A DNA stretch of 14,939 nt from Thermomucor indicae-seudaticae (GCA_000787465.1 JSYX01000663.1:1-14939); one strand, 5' to 3'. Counted from the stretch's first letter, positions 1 through 8,842 are shown. Notes: a model not told the origin generated them from the sequence alone. Numbers and translations: made by a program.

Positions 1-438
1 TATCGTCGTAGCAATAATCCCTCGCACACGACATACACCGATGACAAGGGATCGTGTCAACCATTGACCATCCTATACGCTCTGTTTCAAATCTTCATCC
101 CAACGGGAAGGATGGGAAGAATCGTCATCTCCGCTATAGAAAATTATATAAAGATGTAGACGATGATTCAGAAATAAATATCACTCTCACGATACTTCTT
201 CTTGTTACTATTGTTGTTGTTTATTTCATCCGCATATCACACTCTTTTCTCGTCTTTTTCTTCGACACTTGAAAGACACGTCATCGATGGGAAGATCCTT
301 TAATAAAGTTTCCACCTCGCACGAAAGACGAAACGTGAATGGAGGGTCACGCGGACAAACGTAATTACTAATACGTACGTACAGCTGTTGAAACGAGGTC
401 ATTCCATTCCTTTCCATCCACCACCTTTCCTCTGCAAT
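1..438. other. No convincing gene; weak ORF with a hydrophobic segment
   Basis: Nothing here can be assigned with confidence. A plus-strand frame open at 45-272 encodes a basic, then acidic stretch followed by a run of about 20 hydrophobic residues (Leu/Ile/Val-rich, about 186-246) that could be a membrane segment. It lacks an in-frame ATG, and the hydrophobic run is encoded by simple pyrimidine-rich DNA with TTG/TTC repeats, so it may be chance. A minus-strand ORF at 226-528 overlaps it and I treat it as a shadow. Confidence 0.25.
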
Positions 439-1118
439 ATGGTTAAAAGGACCCGGAAGAAAGCATACAGAAACGACACTGAAAACCACACAACACAGCC
501 CAAAAAAGCCTAGCAGCAAACCACGCAAGAATCAGAAGAAGCGCAATGCACCTCCGTCACAGCGTAAGTGAATCCCGTATGAACTTTCCTTTGAAAAGAT
601 TAACCTCTTCGTTCAATGTAAAAGCGCCGTACGATCCAGCAACAGAGGACCAGGCCTTGGTGACATCAGGTATTGGCTCTCGTTTGTGGTCGCTTGACTT
701 CTCAAAATTTAACTGCCAGGCTTTTCGGATGATCCAGGCCCCAGTCTTTCTGCAAGACAAGGTGATGAAGACTTGACGCCTTTCAACGTTTACTTAACTG
801 AATGAACGTCCCGTTTCCCTTTTAGCTCACACCACGTTTCCATTGAATCGCGATGATGATGATGGTAACCAACCCGTTTATCGTGAAGACACATATTCCG
901 GTTTTTCAGTTCGTTCTCATCGCGCGATCCCAACAAATACCGCTGGATGTAATTTTGATCTGCCTCTCTTTTATCAGTGATGCATGGTGTTGACTGCCAT
1001 CGTGATAGCGAGTACCCTTACGTCAAGTTTTCCATTTAGGCAAGGTAATCGATTGTTCCACTTTCCATCCACGATTACTCAAACCATTGATTATTCCGCA
1101 TATTGCTCGTTTCCATTC
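439..1118 (+). pseudogene. Candidate 5' exons of an unrecognised spliced gene
   Basis: I see a chain of exon-like segments that splice in phase. ATG 439 opens a Lys/Arg-rich start (MVKRTRKKAYRND) with one in-frame TAG at 511. The exon ends at 563 before a strong donor (GTAAGTG). It can join exon 599-669, then exon 826-976, whose acceptor (AG at 824-825) has a good pyrimidine tract and an upstream CTGA-type branch site. Exon 826-976 encodes a run of four Asp and disordered-looking sequence. A possible intron 977-1039 leads to an exon open to a TAA near 1120. The link to the intact exons from 1151 does not resolve. These may be the decayed 5' part of the next gene, a separate relic, or a leader. 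No domain is recognised. Alternative frames over 439-563 also look protein-like, so exon 1 is uncertain. Confidence 0.35.
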
Positions 1119-1150
1119 AGCAGATAAGCAAGTTCAAGGTACCATTGTAG

Positions 1151-2630
1151 TTGTTTTTGTCGTTTCACTTCGGGTTTACTGACACCTCACTTTATCCGCC
1201 TTTTCAAAAAGATAACCTGGACGATGGTAACAAAGCCCATACTTCATTCGTTTTACTTACCTCTTTCCTACCCATTTCAACTGACACATTCTTTTTCCAA
1301 ATAAAAGAATGCTGGATGTCTTTCGGCACCCAGGGCGCCGAAGGTAATTAATGTTTCTCCCATTTCTCCGGCGAGCGCAGAGACTGTTACTTTGTTCCTT
1401 TTTGTAGTGCTTGATGAACATACGCAGAGCGACTATGATACGCCCTCATATACGAAAAACCCAATTCACCCACAACTTGCAGCGCGCTATCGAGCGTCCG
1501 TAGCAGCAAGCCAGTCTGCACCACGTCCAAATCATAACATAATGTCTTCTGAATCCCCAAGGCCTCGGTACGAGAAATAGCCCCAGTTTATTATTCGTGC
1601 TTTTCACAGCCTTGGATACATGTAAATCCCACGGCTACGAACTGCAACAGCTCCCTCAGACGTGACTTACGTTATGTATATGATGCCGTATCTAAAGACG
1701 GCGTTCCTTTTTTTTTCGAATACAGTGTCGTGCTTGATCTGGAAGGATTAGCGGAAGACGCGTCCACGAATGCCGCGCCGCGGGAGGTCTTCTGTGTCAA
1801 CGCCTTCCCCGATCTAATGGCTGGTCGAGACCTAGCTGTTAACGTACTGCCCAGATTACACAACATACCCGATGACGATATCCGACGCTTACAACAACGA
1901 CGAATATTGCTCAAAATGTATGTACGGCACGTTATTTGAACCTCCAGGTTTAATGACATTTCTCTAGTTCATCGCCATTGCCAGCACGATGCGTTCCAGG
2001 GTCAATGCTGCCGTGGAAAGGTGGCTCCAAGAGTATCAGTTCCCTGTGACCGATTTTCCGGAAGAAGCTCGCATGAATCATGCCAACAAATGTGAATATC
2101 TGATCAAGAGGACACGGTAACGCTGAATGACTGCAGTTATGTTTAATATGTGGGGCTACTTACCATCCTCGTCGTAGGTTCGCCCCAAAGAATTTCTCGG
2201 CGATGGGAGCGCTGATGTTAGATTCTTGCTTGGCCCACTGCCTTGAGACTATTCTGACTAATCCGCGTATGTCGTCACCCCGCCTCCCACGTTTGCCAGC
2301 CCGCATTCCGAAGGCACTGATTATTATGATTTACACCATGGTAAAACAATATCGGCCGTGAACAGCAGGATATTAAATGTACACTTATAGCTTTTTTTTC
2401 GTTTGGTTGAAGCTTGCAAACATGAACGTATTACGCAGAAAGGTGGCGGTAATCTCGCAATGTCCTCTCACTGGCGCCGCACGTACGGCGACATAATGAA
2501 CGACAGAGATCCTATTTTTGCTGCAATCAATTGGGACCGTGTTTCAACTGCAATACATGAAGAATTGGAAAAAGACAATCCGGTAGATGGTTGGACAACA
2601 CAGATGCTTTTAAACGTAGATTCAACATGA
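1151..2630 (+). CDS. Unrecognised seven-exon gene, apparently intact
   Basis: Proposed exons are 1151-1226, 1308-1343, 1408-1567, 1660-1921 (or from 1651), 1968-2116, 2178-2340 and 2391-2630. All introns start with GT, end with AG and are 46-92 nt long. The exons sum to 1086 nt, an exact multiple of three, and every junction keeps the frame without an internal stop. The start is unclear: ATG 1316 (about 320 residues) is possible, or translation begins upstream. The N-terminus is polar and Ser/Pro-rich. The middle is a mixed helical-looking region (motifs EYSVVLDLEGL, VNAFPDLMAGRDLAVNVLP, AVERWLQEYQF). The C-terminus has a hydrophobic patch (KALIIMIYTMLFF) and ends at TGA 2628-2630. An AATAAA follows 55 nt later. 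I do not recognise the family. It sits just upstream of a tnp2-like relic in the same orientation, so it could be a transposon accessory gene or a host gene. Confidence 0.6.
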
Positions 2631-2684
2631 ATGTATTTCTTCTGGGTATTATCAATTTGCTTGCTGTGACCACATGGCATATGG

Positions 2685-2690
2685 AATAAA
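2685..2690 (+). terminator. Polyadenylation signal AATAAA
   Basis: A canonical AATAAA lies 55 nt after the stop codon of the seven-exon gene, a normal position for 3' end formation. This supports the end of that gene near 2700. Confidence 0.5.
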
Positions 2691-3056
2691 GAGACATTGT
2701 CGATAGTATTCTCACTATGGCTTCTATGTCATTTGGTACAGTTTTCTGGTATGGCTGGTCTAGGCGCCTTTTACACCGACATAGCGTAAGTATGCCTTTT
2801 TCACCCAAATAGTATAAGTATACAGTTCTCTAGCTTTCTAAAGAGGCTGCTTAGAAAACCAGGCATTCTAAACCGGCCTATATAAGATTTTCGAATCTAT
2901 AAAGGAGGGGGTCTCCTCCAGGTCCTCTCTGACCATTTTGGGCCTAAATAGCCCTAAATAGGCTTAAACGACCTTCATCTTTTTGCCTGATGAGATCTCC
3001 GAAATTTGAATAAACGAAAACGATATCCTTCGACTTTCATGATCAATAGAATAGCG
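2691..3056. other. Intergenic or relic sequence before the first Tc1 element
   Basis: There is no clear gene. A strong donor-like site (GTAAGTATG) begins at about 2789, after a short open frame, and may be the end of a lost exon of the downstream transposase relic. The sequence at 2820-3000 is AT-rich with repeated GGCCTA/CCTAAATAGG-like words. The last about 50 bases before the Tc1 element can be read in frame with coding-like sequence on its far side, through one TAG, which suggests the element landed in coding DNA. Confidence 0.3.
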
Positions 3057-3058
3057 CA

Positions 3059-4351
3059 CACTCACGTTAAAAGCTTCATATTTCAGAAATAGATAGTTTT
3101 AAGTCTATATTTATATACATATTAAGTATAAGTTTGGTTAATTAATACTTTGTATGCCCTTCGCCAGCATCAATCACAGCCTGGCATCGTCGAGGCATGC
3201 TCGCCACAAGGTCGGCTGCAAGTTTGAGCTCCAGGCTCTGCCATTGCTGCTGTAAGCAGGCCGCAAGCTGCTCGATGTTCTCCATAAACTTCCTGCGGTC
3301 CTTTATACGCCTTTTTAAGGCCCACCAGAGATGCTCTATTGGGTTCAAATCGGGGCTCTGGGCGGGCCAGTACTCGAACCCTTTAATCTGCCAACGCTCC
3401 TTATACCAGGTATCATAGCTACCGGTATGGCAGCTAGCTCCATCCTCTTGGAAGATGAATTCGCGTCTCTGCTGTTCCTGACGTGTCTTGAGGTAAGGAA
3501 TAAAATGGTTGGACAGGCAATTCACATATTTGTCCTGATAAACACTGCCGTCCATGATCACAAGCGGACAAATCCGCCAGCACAGAAACAACTCCACACC
3601 ATCAAAAATCCCTTGCCAAACTTGTGGGTAGGAACGGAATGGCGTTCTTCGTAGCGCTCGCCTTCTCTGCGGATAACCCTTGTGCTCGCGTCATTGCCGG
3701 AAACCGTAAAGCGTGATTCGTCCGACCAAATGACGTTGCTCCATTGCTCGATCGTCCAGTCGCGATGAGCTCTGGCCCATTCCAGTCTGCGCTGCTTGTG
3801 CTCATGTGTCAAAGCAGGCTTGCGAGCGGCTGGATGCGATTCGAAGCCATCCTCCTTAAGGTACTTGATCACAGTATTCCTGTGGACCTTAACCCCGGCA
3901 TGCTCCAAGACACCTTGGTGAAAAGCATACGGCATTGTAGGGTTCTTCCGTACCCTCAAACGAAATTCCGTCTGGTTAGCGAAGCTGTGGAAGACTGGTA
4001 AGCTCCTGAATTGGCTATGTCTTTGACCTTTTACGCCTCCCGGACCTCTGCTTTGGCTCTACGGTGAGTCGTTGAACCCAACGCTTGAAAATCGCGGACA
4101 CAGTTGGCCTTGGAAGCCCAAGATGCTTCGCGACATCAGTGTCGCTCATTCCTGCCTACATCATGCCAATGACGCGACCGCATGTGAGAACGTTGTGCTC
4201 ATGTCGAACCTTGGGCTTCGCGTTAGATTTATCTTTAAGTGTCATTGCGGATCGCCTAAGAAGAAAAAGGAGAAAAAACGAGTCAAATATCACCCATGTA
4301 CATGATTTTTTTGAATTCTCGAAGAATTGCCGAAGACTTTGTACGCGAGTG
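3059..4351 (-). mobile_element. Tc1/mariner element, decayed copy 1
   Basis: The ends are short imperfect inverted repeats. The left end begins CACTCACGTTAAAAG at 3059 and the right end, read inward on the minus strand from 4351, begins CACTCGCGTACAAAG. The right flank is TA (4352-4353), as expected for a Tc1/mariner target duplication. The left flank is CA (3057-3058), one transition away from TA. Length is 1293 bp, within the normal range for the superfamily. The element carries a single minus-strand transposase gene with many disabling changes. It sits next to coding-like sequence of the tnp2-like relic and probably interrupted it. The boundaries rest on TIR similarity and the TA on one side. 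Confidence 0.75.
3142..4245 (-). pseudogene. Tc1/mariner transposase, DD35E type, inactivated
   Basis: This is the cut-and-paste transposase of the surrounding element. Reading from ATG 4245 on the minus strand, the N-terminus has a helix-turn-helix (DTDVAKHLGLPRPTVSAIF) and a basic GRPR-like stretch (RSGRRKRSK). The catalytic core follows: first Asp in VIWSDESRF, second Asp in FQEDGASCH, Glu in NPIEHLWW. Thirty-five residues separate the second Asp and the Glu. The protein ends GHTKY at stop 3142-3144. It is broken by three in-frame stops near the N-terminus (minus-strand codons at 4158-4156, 4017-4015 and 3978-3976) and by two single-base frameshifts, near 3960-3975 and near 3570. The three catalytic residues remain, but no full protein can be made. 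Assignment to the Tc1/mariner superfamily is secure; the subfamily is not. Confidence 0.9.
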
Positions 4352-4353
4352 TA

Positions 4354-5421
4354 TATGCATATCAGAACGGCCTCCAGAGGCGTGATGCCGAGTACGCCGC
4401 AAAGAAGTATAAGTCACATAGACGGGTCAAACAAATTTGTGGATCTCTTTATAGCCGGCAAAAAAAGCCGCTGGGTTTAAATTAAGAAATTTGCACACTT
4501 TTTCCATTCTATGGCGATCCAAGGTGTCTTGCACCATACTTCTTTTATTTTCATCGCTCACGCCGATATTGCTGTGTAGGATCACGGCATGAACGACAGT
4601 TGCATGTTCGCTAGTTTACCAACTTTTCACGGCACAACGTTCTTCGGCCTCGACGAAATGCATCTGATCGGTCAAAATATAGCTCAGCAACTATCGAAGA
4701 TGTTTACTGTTGCTTTCCCCAATACAAAGACACCATTCCTCTTCAGCAAGCAGGCTCAGGTGGATATAGGCAAGGCGATAGTCCGTTCTCGTGATACGAT
4801 GCCGCCGGGCTTTGATGGAGCGGTGGGAGGTATTATCAACGTTACTTACGCGAAAGGCTATGTTATAAAGTATGCTGCCAACTGAACTTTGTGCCTTTAG
4901 ACTTCTTTGTTCGGCCTCAAAATGCTCGTGCTGTAGACTGTATCGATTTTCTGTTGCACATCGTGCCCACCCTCATTTATGAGCAACTGGAGAAAGATTG
5001 ATGTTGCGAGCTCGAACATTTAACGAGCTTGGTCATTGGCTGTGTGCTCGCTCTTTCCTGGAACCTATTAGATGAGAAAATCGACCTAATGGAAAGGTGA
5101 GAGCTTTGCAGTATAATTCAAGAGAATGAGTTCTTAACTTGTGTTTAAGACGCTTCGATGAATGGCATCGCTTCATGCTTGATCGGATACCCGCCAGTCT
5201 TTATACTATAAACCAACATTACTTGGAGCATTTGCCAATGATGGTCCGAAAGTTGGGTCCTCCTATATCACAGAGTGCTCGGCCAATGGAAAGGGTGGCA
5301 GGCATTATATTTTAACCGTTGCGCTACCTAATTATTTACGCTAATTCGTCTTCAATTAGCTGAAATTAAGCGGCATATCAAGTCCAGAGTGTTACTTGGC
5401 AAAAGCGCCGGGAAAGCTATG
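4354..5421 (+). pseudogene. Decayed tnp2-like transposase, lineage 1
   Basis: Exon-like blocks are 4354-4480 (basic, ending in RQKKPLGLN), about 4580-4869, 4901-5096, 5150-5301 and 5360-5421. The second block holds FFGLDEMHLIG and AIVRSRDTMPPGFDG. The third has ARAVDCIDFLLHIVPTL, then an in-frame TGA at 4999. The fourth has YTINQHYLEHLPMMV and SARPMERVA, and the last has IKRHIKSR. I recall this motif order from transposase-like proteins of Mucoromycota. The Asp of LDEMHL and the Glu of PMER are candidate catalytic residues, by inference. Intron 5097-5149 is canonical. Intron 5302-5359 has a GC donor but keeps phase. The junction near 4870-4900 is one base out of phase, so it holds a frameshift or a misplaced splice site. 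The coding sequence stops where the GGACT repeat block begins at 5422. The Tc1 element at 3059-4351 probably separates it from its 5' exons. Confidence 0.7.
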
Positions 5422-5535
5422 CAGGGCTCCGCAGACTGGACTGCCAGACTGCCGGACTGCTTGGACTGCAGTCCCAGTCCAGACTTCCTGGACTGTTGAC
5501 CCTGGATTGCCTACCTTAGACTCCAGTCTAGATCC
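5422..5535. repeat. GGACT/AGTCC palindrome-rich repeat block, copy 1
   Basis: A dense cluster of GGACT and AGTCC words begins CAGGGCTCCGCAGACTGGAC and contains the perfect 12-bp palindrome GGACTGCAGTCC at 5463-5474. It follows directly after the last conserved codons of the tnp2-like relic, so it looks inserted or like an element end. The first 21 bases match copy 2 at 19 positions. The right boundary is not clear and I found no convincing target duplication. Confidence 0.6.
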
Positions 5536-6302
5536 TTATTCCGGAAAACCAAAAGTGGAAAGAAAACTGAAAGATTTGTCTTAATTGGACTGTTTTATTT
5601 CTTTTACGTTTAGCACGTCTTGTCTCATGTTTCATCATATGGACTCTTCTAACTTGTCGGTGTTTAGCTTCCAGTTTAATAGTGCTTTTATTTCTGCAAA
5701 TGTGATTGTTTACTTCAAGATTGTCCACTCAAAGATGGACATCTGCAAGTTGTGATCTGGCATGTGAATGTCTGGTTATTGAGGACATAAAAGCCTTGAT
5801 GTCTTTAACACTTTTTTGAGGGTATGAAGCACCATGTACAAATTAAACTTACATGGGGTCATAAATAAAGGATGTCTTATAGCTGGTCTATTCTTCATTC
5901 TTTGAATCTGCTCTATTTTCTCATATTACTATTCACTATACGCTTCCTATTGTCTACGTTCGTTCTACTCTTCTATCTGTTCCTATAGCCTCTTCTGATC
6001 CTCTCTCCAAACTGTTGTGCAAGTAGGCCGCACATTACACAAGTGGCAGTCGTAGCGAAAAAATTTTTTCGCACTTTTTCAACTGCTGCGAAGCTTGGTC
6101 TTTTGGAAAGTCTCGAAGCTATTGAGGACCGGGGACTTTGTTTATGTAAGGATTTCATCATTAGTATTACGATGGTTTGCTTAATAAGAGCTGCTTGATT
6201 TAGGAATGAACATTGCAAAGCGTTGAGGAGAGCTCTTTGGACATGGACTAGGATTTCAGTGGTAGAGAACTCGACACAATTGACAGACCGATTGGTCTTG
6301 GT
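5536..6302. other. No gene recognised between the two repeat blocks
   Basis: AT-rich sequence lacking a convincing coding frame. An isolated AATAAA lies at 5864-5869. A plus-strand frame at about 6030-6140 and its minus-strand shadow (5973-6218) are open but show no motif. The segment is bounded by two similar palindrome blocks in the same orientation, so it might be the interior of one element. That is only a possibility. Confidence 0.25.
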
Positions 6303-6344
6303 TTGCCTTTACAATCCACAGGAAATGAGAGACCCGAAGAATCC

Positions 6345-6477
6345 ACTAGCGCAACGGGGTGCAGCGCGTCAACGGATAGCATAGTCAAAAAATTGGCGAA
6401 AGGTGGTTTAACAAGCGTTGCATGGGAAGCTTATGACTTCGTAGAGATAAAAAATGAGCAATATGCGCTATGTAGCC
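6345..6477 (+). pseudogene. Fragment resembling a BED zinc finger (hAT-like transposase)
   Basis: The plus-strand frame encodes a Ser/Thr-rich lead and then KKLAKGGLTSVAWEAYDF followed by VEIKNEQYALC. The pattern Val-Trp-x-x-(aromatic) followed after about a dozen residues by a Cys resembles the start of BED-type zinc fingers found at the N-terminus of hAT transposases. The second Cys of the expected C-x2-C pair is absent because the palindrome repeat starts right there. A pyrimidine-containing AG (near 6320) upstream could be a splice acceptor. There is no hAT core nearby. The assignment is weak and rests on about 25 residues. Confidence 0.3.
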
Positions 6478-6605
6478 CAGGGCGTCGCAGACTGGACTCC
6501 AGTCCAAAGTCCAGGGTTCTCGGACTCCATACCCTGGACTGCAGTCCAAGTCCGGACTCTCCAGTCTCCCTATTCTGGACTCCAGTTTGGACTGCGGTCC
6601 AAGTC
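6478..6605. repeat. GGACT/AGTCC palindrome-rich repeat block, copy 2
   Basis: About ten GGACT/AGTCC words occur in 120 bp, including the perfect palindrome GGACTGCAGTCC at 6536-6547 and the near-palindromes GGACTCCAGTCC (6494-6505) and GGACTGCGGTCC (6589-6600). It starts CAGGGCGTCGCAGACTGGAC, in the same orientation as copy 1. The CAGGG start recalls hAT inverted-repeat ends, but no matching 3' end was found. The 8 bases to the left (ATGTAGCC) only partly match a candidate on the right (ATGTACGT). Confidence 0.6.
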
Positions 6606-6777
6606 GATGTACGTACAGCGTATATTTTTCTAGCTGATCAGATCCATTGTACTTGAATAAGACTTTCGATATGTGTTATTCCCATAAGTAACGCCTTCCT
6701 AAATTTATCCACCGTTAACATACGGTGCATACGTCCCAAGATACTGACACTGGAAAAAATGGCGAATTTCATTCGAA
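6606..6777. other. No feature seen
   Basis: AT-rich DNA between the second palindrome block and the foldback structure. No coding frame, splice pattern or repeat stands out. Confidence 0.3.
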
Positions 6778-6896
6778 TTCCATCATATCAAATTCCGATG
6801 GGTCGATGGTATGTGATCGGCATTTCATTGCATGTCATCAATTCACATGCATCGGAGCATGTGATACGCGTTTGATTGGAATTTGACATGATGAAA
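6778..6896. repeat. Foldback (inverted repeat) structure
   Basis: The arms are 6778-6799 and 6875-6896, 22 bp each, pairing at 18 positions by eye. Inside is a perfect 7-bp pair, TGCATGT and ACATGCA, around a 9-base loop (about 6829-6851). It may be a remnant of a small foldback or MITE-type element. No target duplication was identified. Confidence 0.4.
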
Positions 6897-7440
6897 TGAG
6901 AGAGGTCTGTAACGACGCCTGCAATCGATGCCAAGTTACCAAAAACGACGCCGCCATCTTGAGCATACAAAGACAAGCGTATGCAACAGGTACATAGCAG
7001 CGGATAATGCATAGCAGCATATACAAAGAACAGGACCGATATTCCAAACTGTTAGTATATAAAATGGAACTGCACGGCACGAATCCCTTCTTTAAGATAT
7101 TTTCACTTAGGGCACCGTAAATGTGTCGCCGCCTTGCTGTCGACGGGATTGTCGATCAATTAAGGCGAGTTTGTTATGATTCATTAGTCTTAATTTTGTC
7201 CTTCAGTTACGATTTTCCTCGATGTCACTTCGCCAATATTAGTACTGCAACTTGCAATGGTGATATATCCGCATGACAAATGTATAACGCGTGATTATGA
7301 ATAGCGTGGCATTCACGCAGTCACACTTTTTATTCATGTCTTTCAGTAAATTCCAGTCATTGTTAATGTCATATATATATTGGGCTTCTTATGAAAGACG
7401 AGGAAGTCTTTTTCTCTTCATTATGTTGTTGACACCGGCA
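6897..7440. other. No gene recognised
   Basis: Mixed-composition sequence without a persuasive coding frame. The minus-strand ORFs at 6788-7012 and 6838-7080 overlap the foldback and each other, lack family motifs, and I treat them as chance. Confidence 0.3.
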
Positions 7441-7475
7441 TTTGTTTGATACGCCATTGCTTCGAAAGATAACGC

Positions 7476-7808
7476 TTGCGGTCCTTTGTATTACTTTCGA
7501 GAAATATACTGGCTATCAAGAGCATAGACAGGCTCACACGGGGAGCGAACGACAGAGCCAACAAAAAATCAAATCTGCATTCATTGGAAGTCGATATTCA
7601 GGCTGCCATGTGGACGAGGGCAAATGCAATGAGTGCCTGCTGCGAAGATCGTCCACTTGCTCCTGTGTGTACCTGCTCCGAGTGTCCGTAAAGCGTGATC
7701 GAAAAATACAGAGCTTTGTTTAATTATCGGTTTGACATGATACCAAGTACTGAGCATAGAACTGCTTTGAAAAGCGTAATGAACGCTTGCAAGAAAAGAA
7801 CGCAGGCG
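7476..7808 (+). pseudogene. Unrecognised coding exon with one nonsense codon
   Basis: One frame is open across 7476-7808 except for TAA at 7689-7691. It encodes IDRLTRGANDRANKKSNLH, then a Cys-rich patch (CCEDRPLAPVCTCSECP), then after the stop YRALFNYRFDMIPSTEHRT and ALKSVMNACKKRTQ. It ends at a good donor (GTAAGC at about 7809). The composition looks like real protein on both sides of the stop, and a CAA-to-TAA change would explain it. The Cys cluster could bind zinc, but I do not recognise a domain. A minus-strand ORF over the same bases (7581-7853) is less protein-like. It lies upstream of the second tnp2-like transposase in the same orientation. Confidence 0.4.
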
Positions 7809-7859
7809 TAAGCAAAGATGGCAGGCCTGTGTGATGATGTAAATTCGTGACACGTTAGA

Positions 7860-8405
7860 AGCTGTTCCCCGAGCGCTTTGAGCTGGTGCTTTTCATAAGT
7901 GGCTGAAAATTGAATTGATAGGTATCAGCACGATGAGTAGAGATGAACGATGGATTAACGGTTACGAGGTGGTAACTCTCGGAGTGATTGCAGAAATACA
8001 TTCGTCTTCCAGGGGCGCTGTCGAAAGAATGGAGAGCTATGTTTCTTATGGCGTTAACTATTGGAGGCTGGTTCTGTGAAGAAGCGAAGGGAACTGTCGA
8101 GATTCAGAAAAAAAAGGAAGAGTAACAGCAGCTGTTGAAAGAAAACCGTGAGCCAAAGCACAAAGCGACACATAGGGATGTCGCAACTGGAAACGCGAGC
8201 GAACGAAGACTCAAAACACCAAAAGGGGTTATAAAGCGACCTTATGCATCACTTCAAAAAAAGCATGAATTTCTCATGCAGTTCTTGGATGGTATAGCAG
8301 TATCGTATGGTTTTTATGCAGTTGCTATTCTCGCCGTGTCAATCCACAGCTACTTTACTCTTGTCCGATTTGCAACGATGATAAGCCTATATTTAATTTA
8401 TTGAT
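7860..8405 (+). pseudogene. Unrecognised decayed coding remnants, overlapping frames
   Basis: Two plus-strand frames are informative. The first, about 7860-8078, encodes KWLKIELIGISTMSRDERW and GYEVVTLGVIAEIHSSSRG and ends at TGA; an earlier TGA lies in the same frame near 7882. The second, about 7987-8405, encodes KEWRAMFLMALTIGGWFCEE, then a charged helical stretch (EIQKKKEE, stop TAA at 8123, then QQLLKENREPKHKA), a basic region, and a hydrophobic tail that may be intronic. The frames overlap for about 90 bases, so a frameshift or a splice is needed. The charged part could form a coiled coil. There is no family match from memory. The block may belong with 7476-7808 as one dead multi-exon gene. 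Confidence 0.35.
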
Positions 8406-8437
8406 AATCTGTTAACCGGCTATCTGTTGTATAACCA

Positions 8438-8563
8438 TGGTTGATGTGAATACAATTGGAATAATTCATGGTACAGGAGGTAACGCTCGCGTGATCGGAA
8501 GGTTAGACCCGGACCAGTTGTCCTTTGCACGGAGACAAATGGCTGTAAAGGTTTATGTTTAGT
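8438..8563 (+). CDS. Short ORF or exon, unrecognised
   Basis: ATG 8438 opens a 41-residue frame (MVDVNTIGIIHGTGGNARV, then IGRLDPDQLSFARRQMA) that ends at TAG 8561-8563. The composition is protein-like, but the length is small. It is probably an exon of the decaying gene around it and not an independent small protein. An AG at about 8477 could be the acceptor of that exon. Confidence 0.25.
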
Positions 8564-8842
8564 TTGGATGCTGCTGCATCAAAGCGAAGATTAGCCAAAA
8601 AGAAACTTAAGCAAAACCACGCCGTTGGAAACGGAAGTCATTGTCCAGTACCTCGGTACAACCACGGTGCACAGATAATCTCAACACTAGTGCAAGGAGC
8701 AATTTACTTGTTAGAGGACGGCAGTCCATGGACAAAAGAAAACAAATTTGAGGGCATCCAATCTGAGGCACTGACTCAAAGGAAAAAATCTGCGCATTGC
8801 AGACACGGTTTGACTATTGAAACAACTTCGTTTATTCCGTGA
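8555..8842 (+). CDS. Unrecognised ORF, Lys-rich start
   Basis: ATG 8555 opens 95 residues: a basic start (SKRRLAKKKLKQNHAVGNG), a middle with YNHGAQIISTLVQGAIYLLE, and a C-terminus encoded by the first copy of a local direct repeat (8780-8843). It overlaps the preceding short ORF by a few bases in another frame. The repeat-derived tail suggests that the stop at 8840-8842 may not be the original end. No domain is recognised. It could be another exon of the decayed gene at 7476-8842. Confidence 0.25.
   Translation: MFSLDAAASKRRLAKKKLKQNHAVGNGSHCPVPRYNHGAQIISTLVQGAIYLLEDGSPWTKENKFEGIQSEALTQRKKSAHCRHGLTIETTSFIP

Noticed and set aside
226..528. Minus-strand 100-codon ORF with a hydrophobic start
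   Set aside because: It overlaps the plus-strand candidate first exon with its strong donor at 564, and shows no motif or splice context.
977..1039. A frameshift and TAG (1037) in the candidate 5' exons
   Set aside because: Reading 977-1039 as a short GT-AG intron removes both and keeps the frame open, so they need not be lesions. I therefore left this TAG out of the nonsense count.
4072..4480. Plus-strand ORFs over the Tc1 copy 1 N-terminus
   Set aside because: They are antisense shadows of the helix-turn-helix region of the minus-strand transposase. Only the part right of 4352 may be coding.
5422..6605. The two palindrome blocks as long terminal repeats of a retrotransposon
   Set aside because: They are too short and too divergent, and no reverse transcriptase, integrase or primer-binding site is seen between them.
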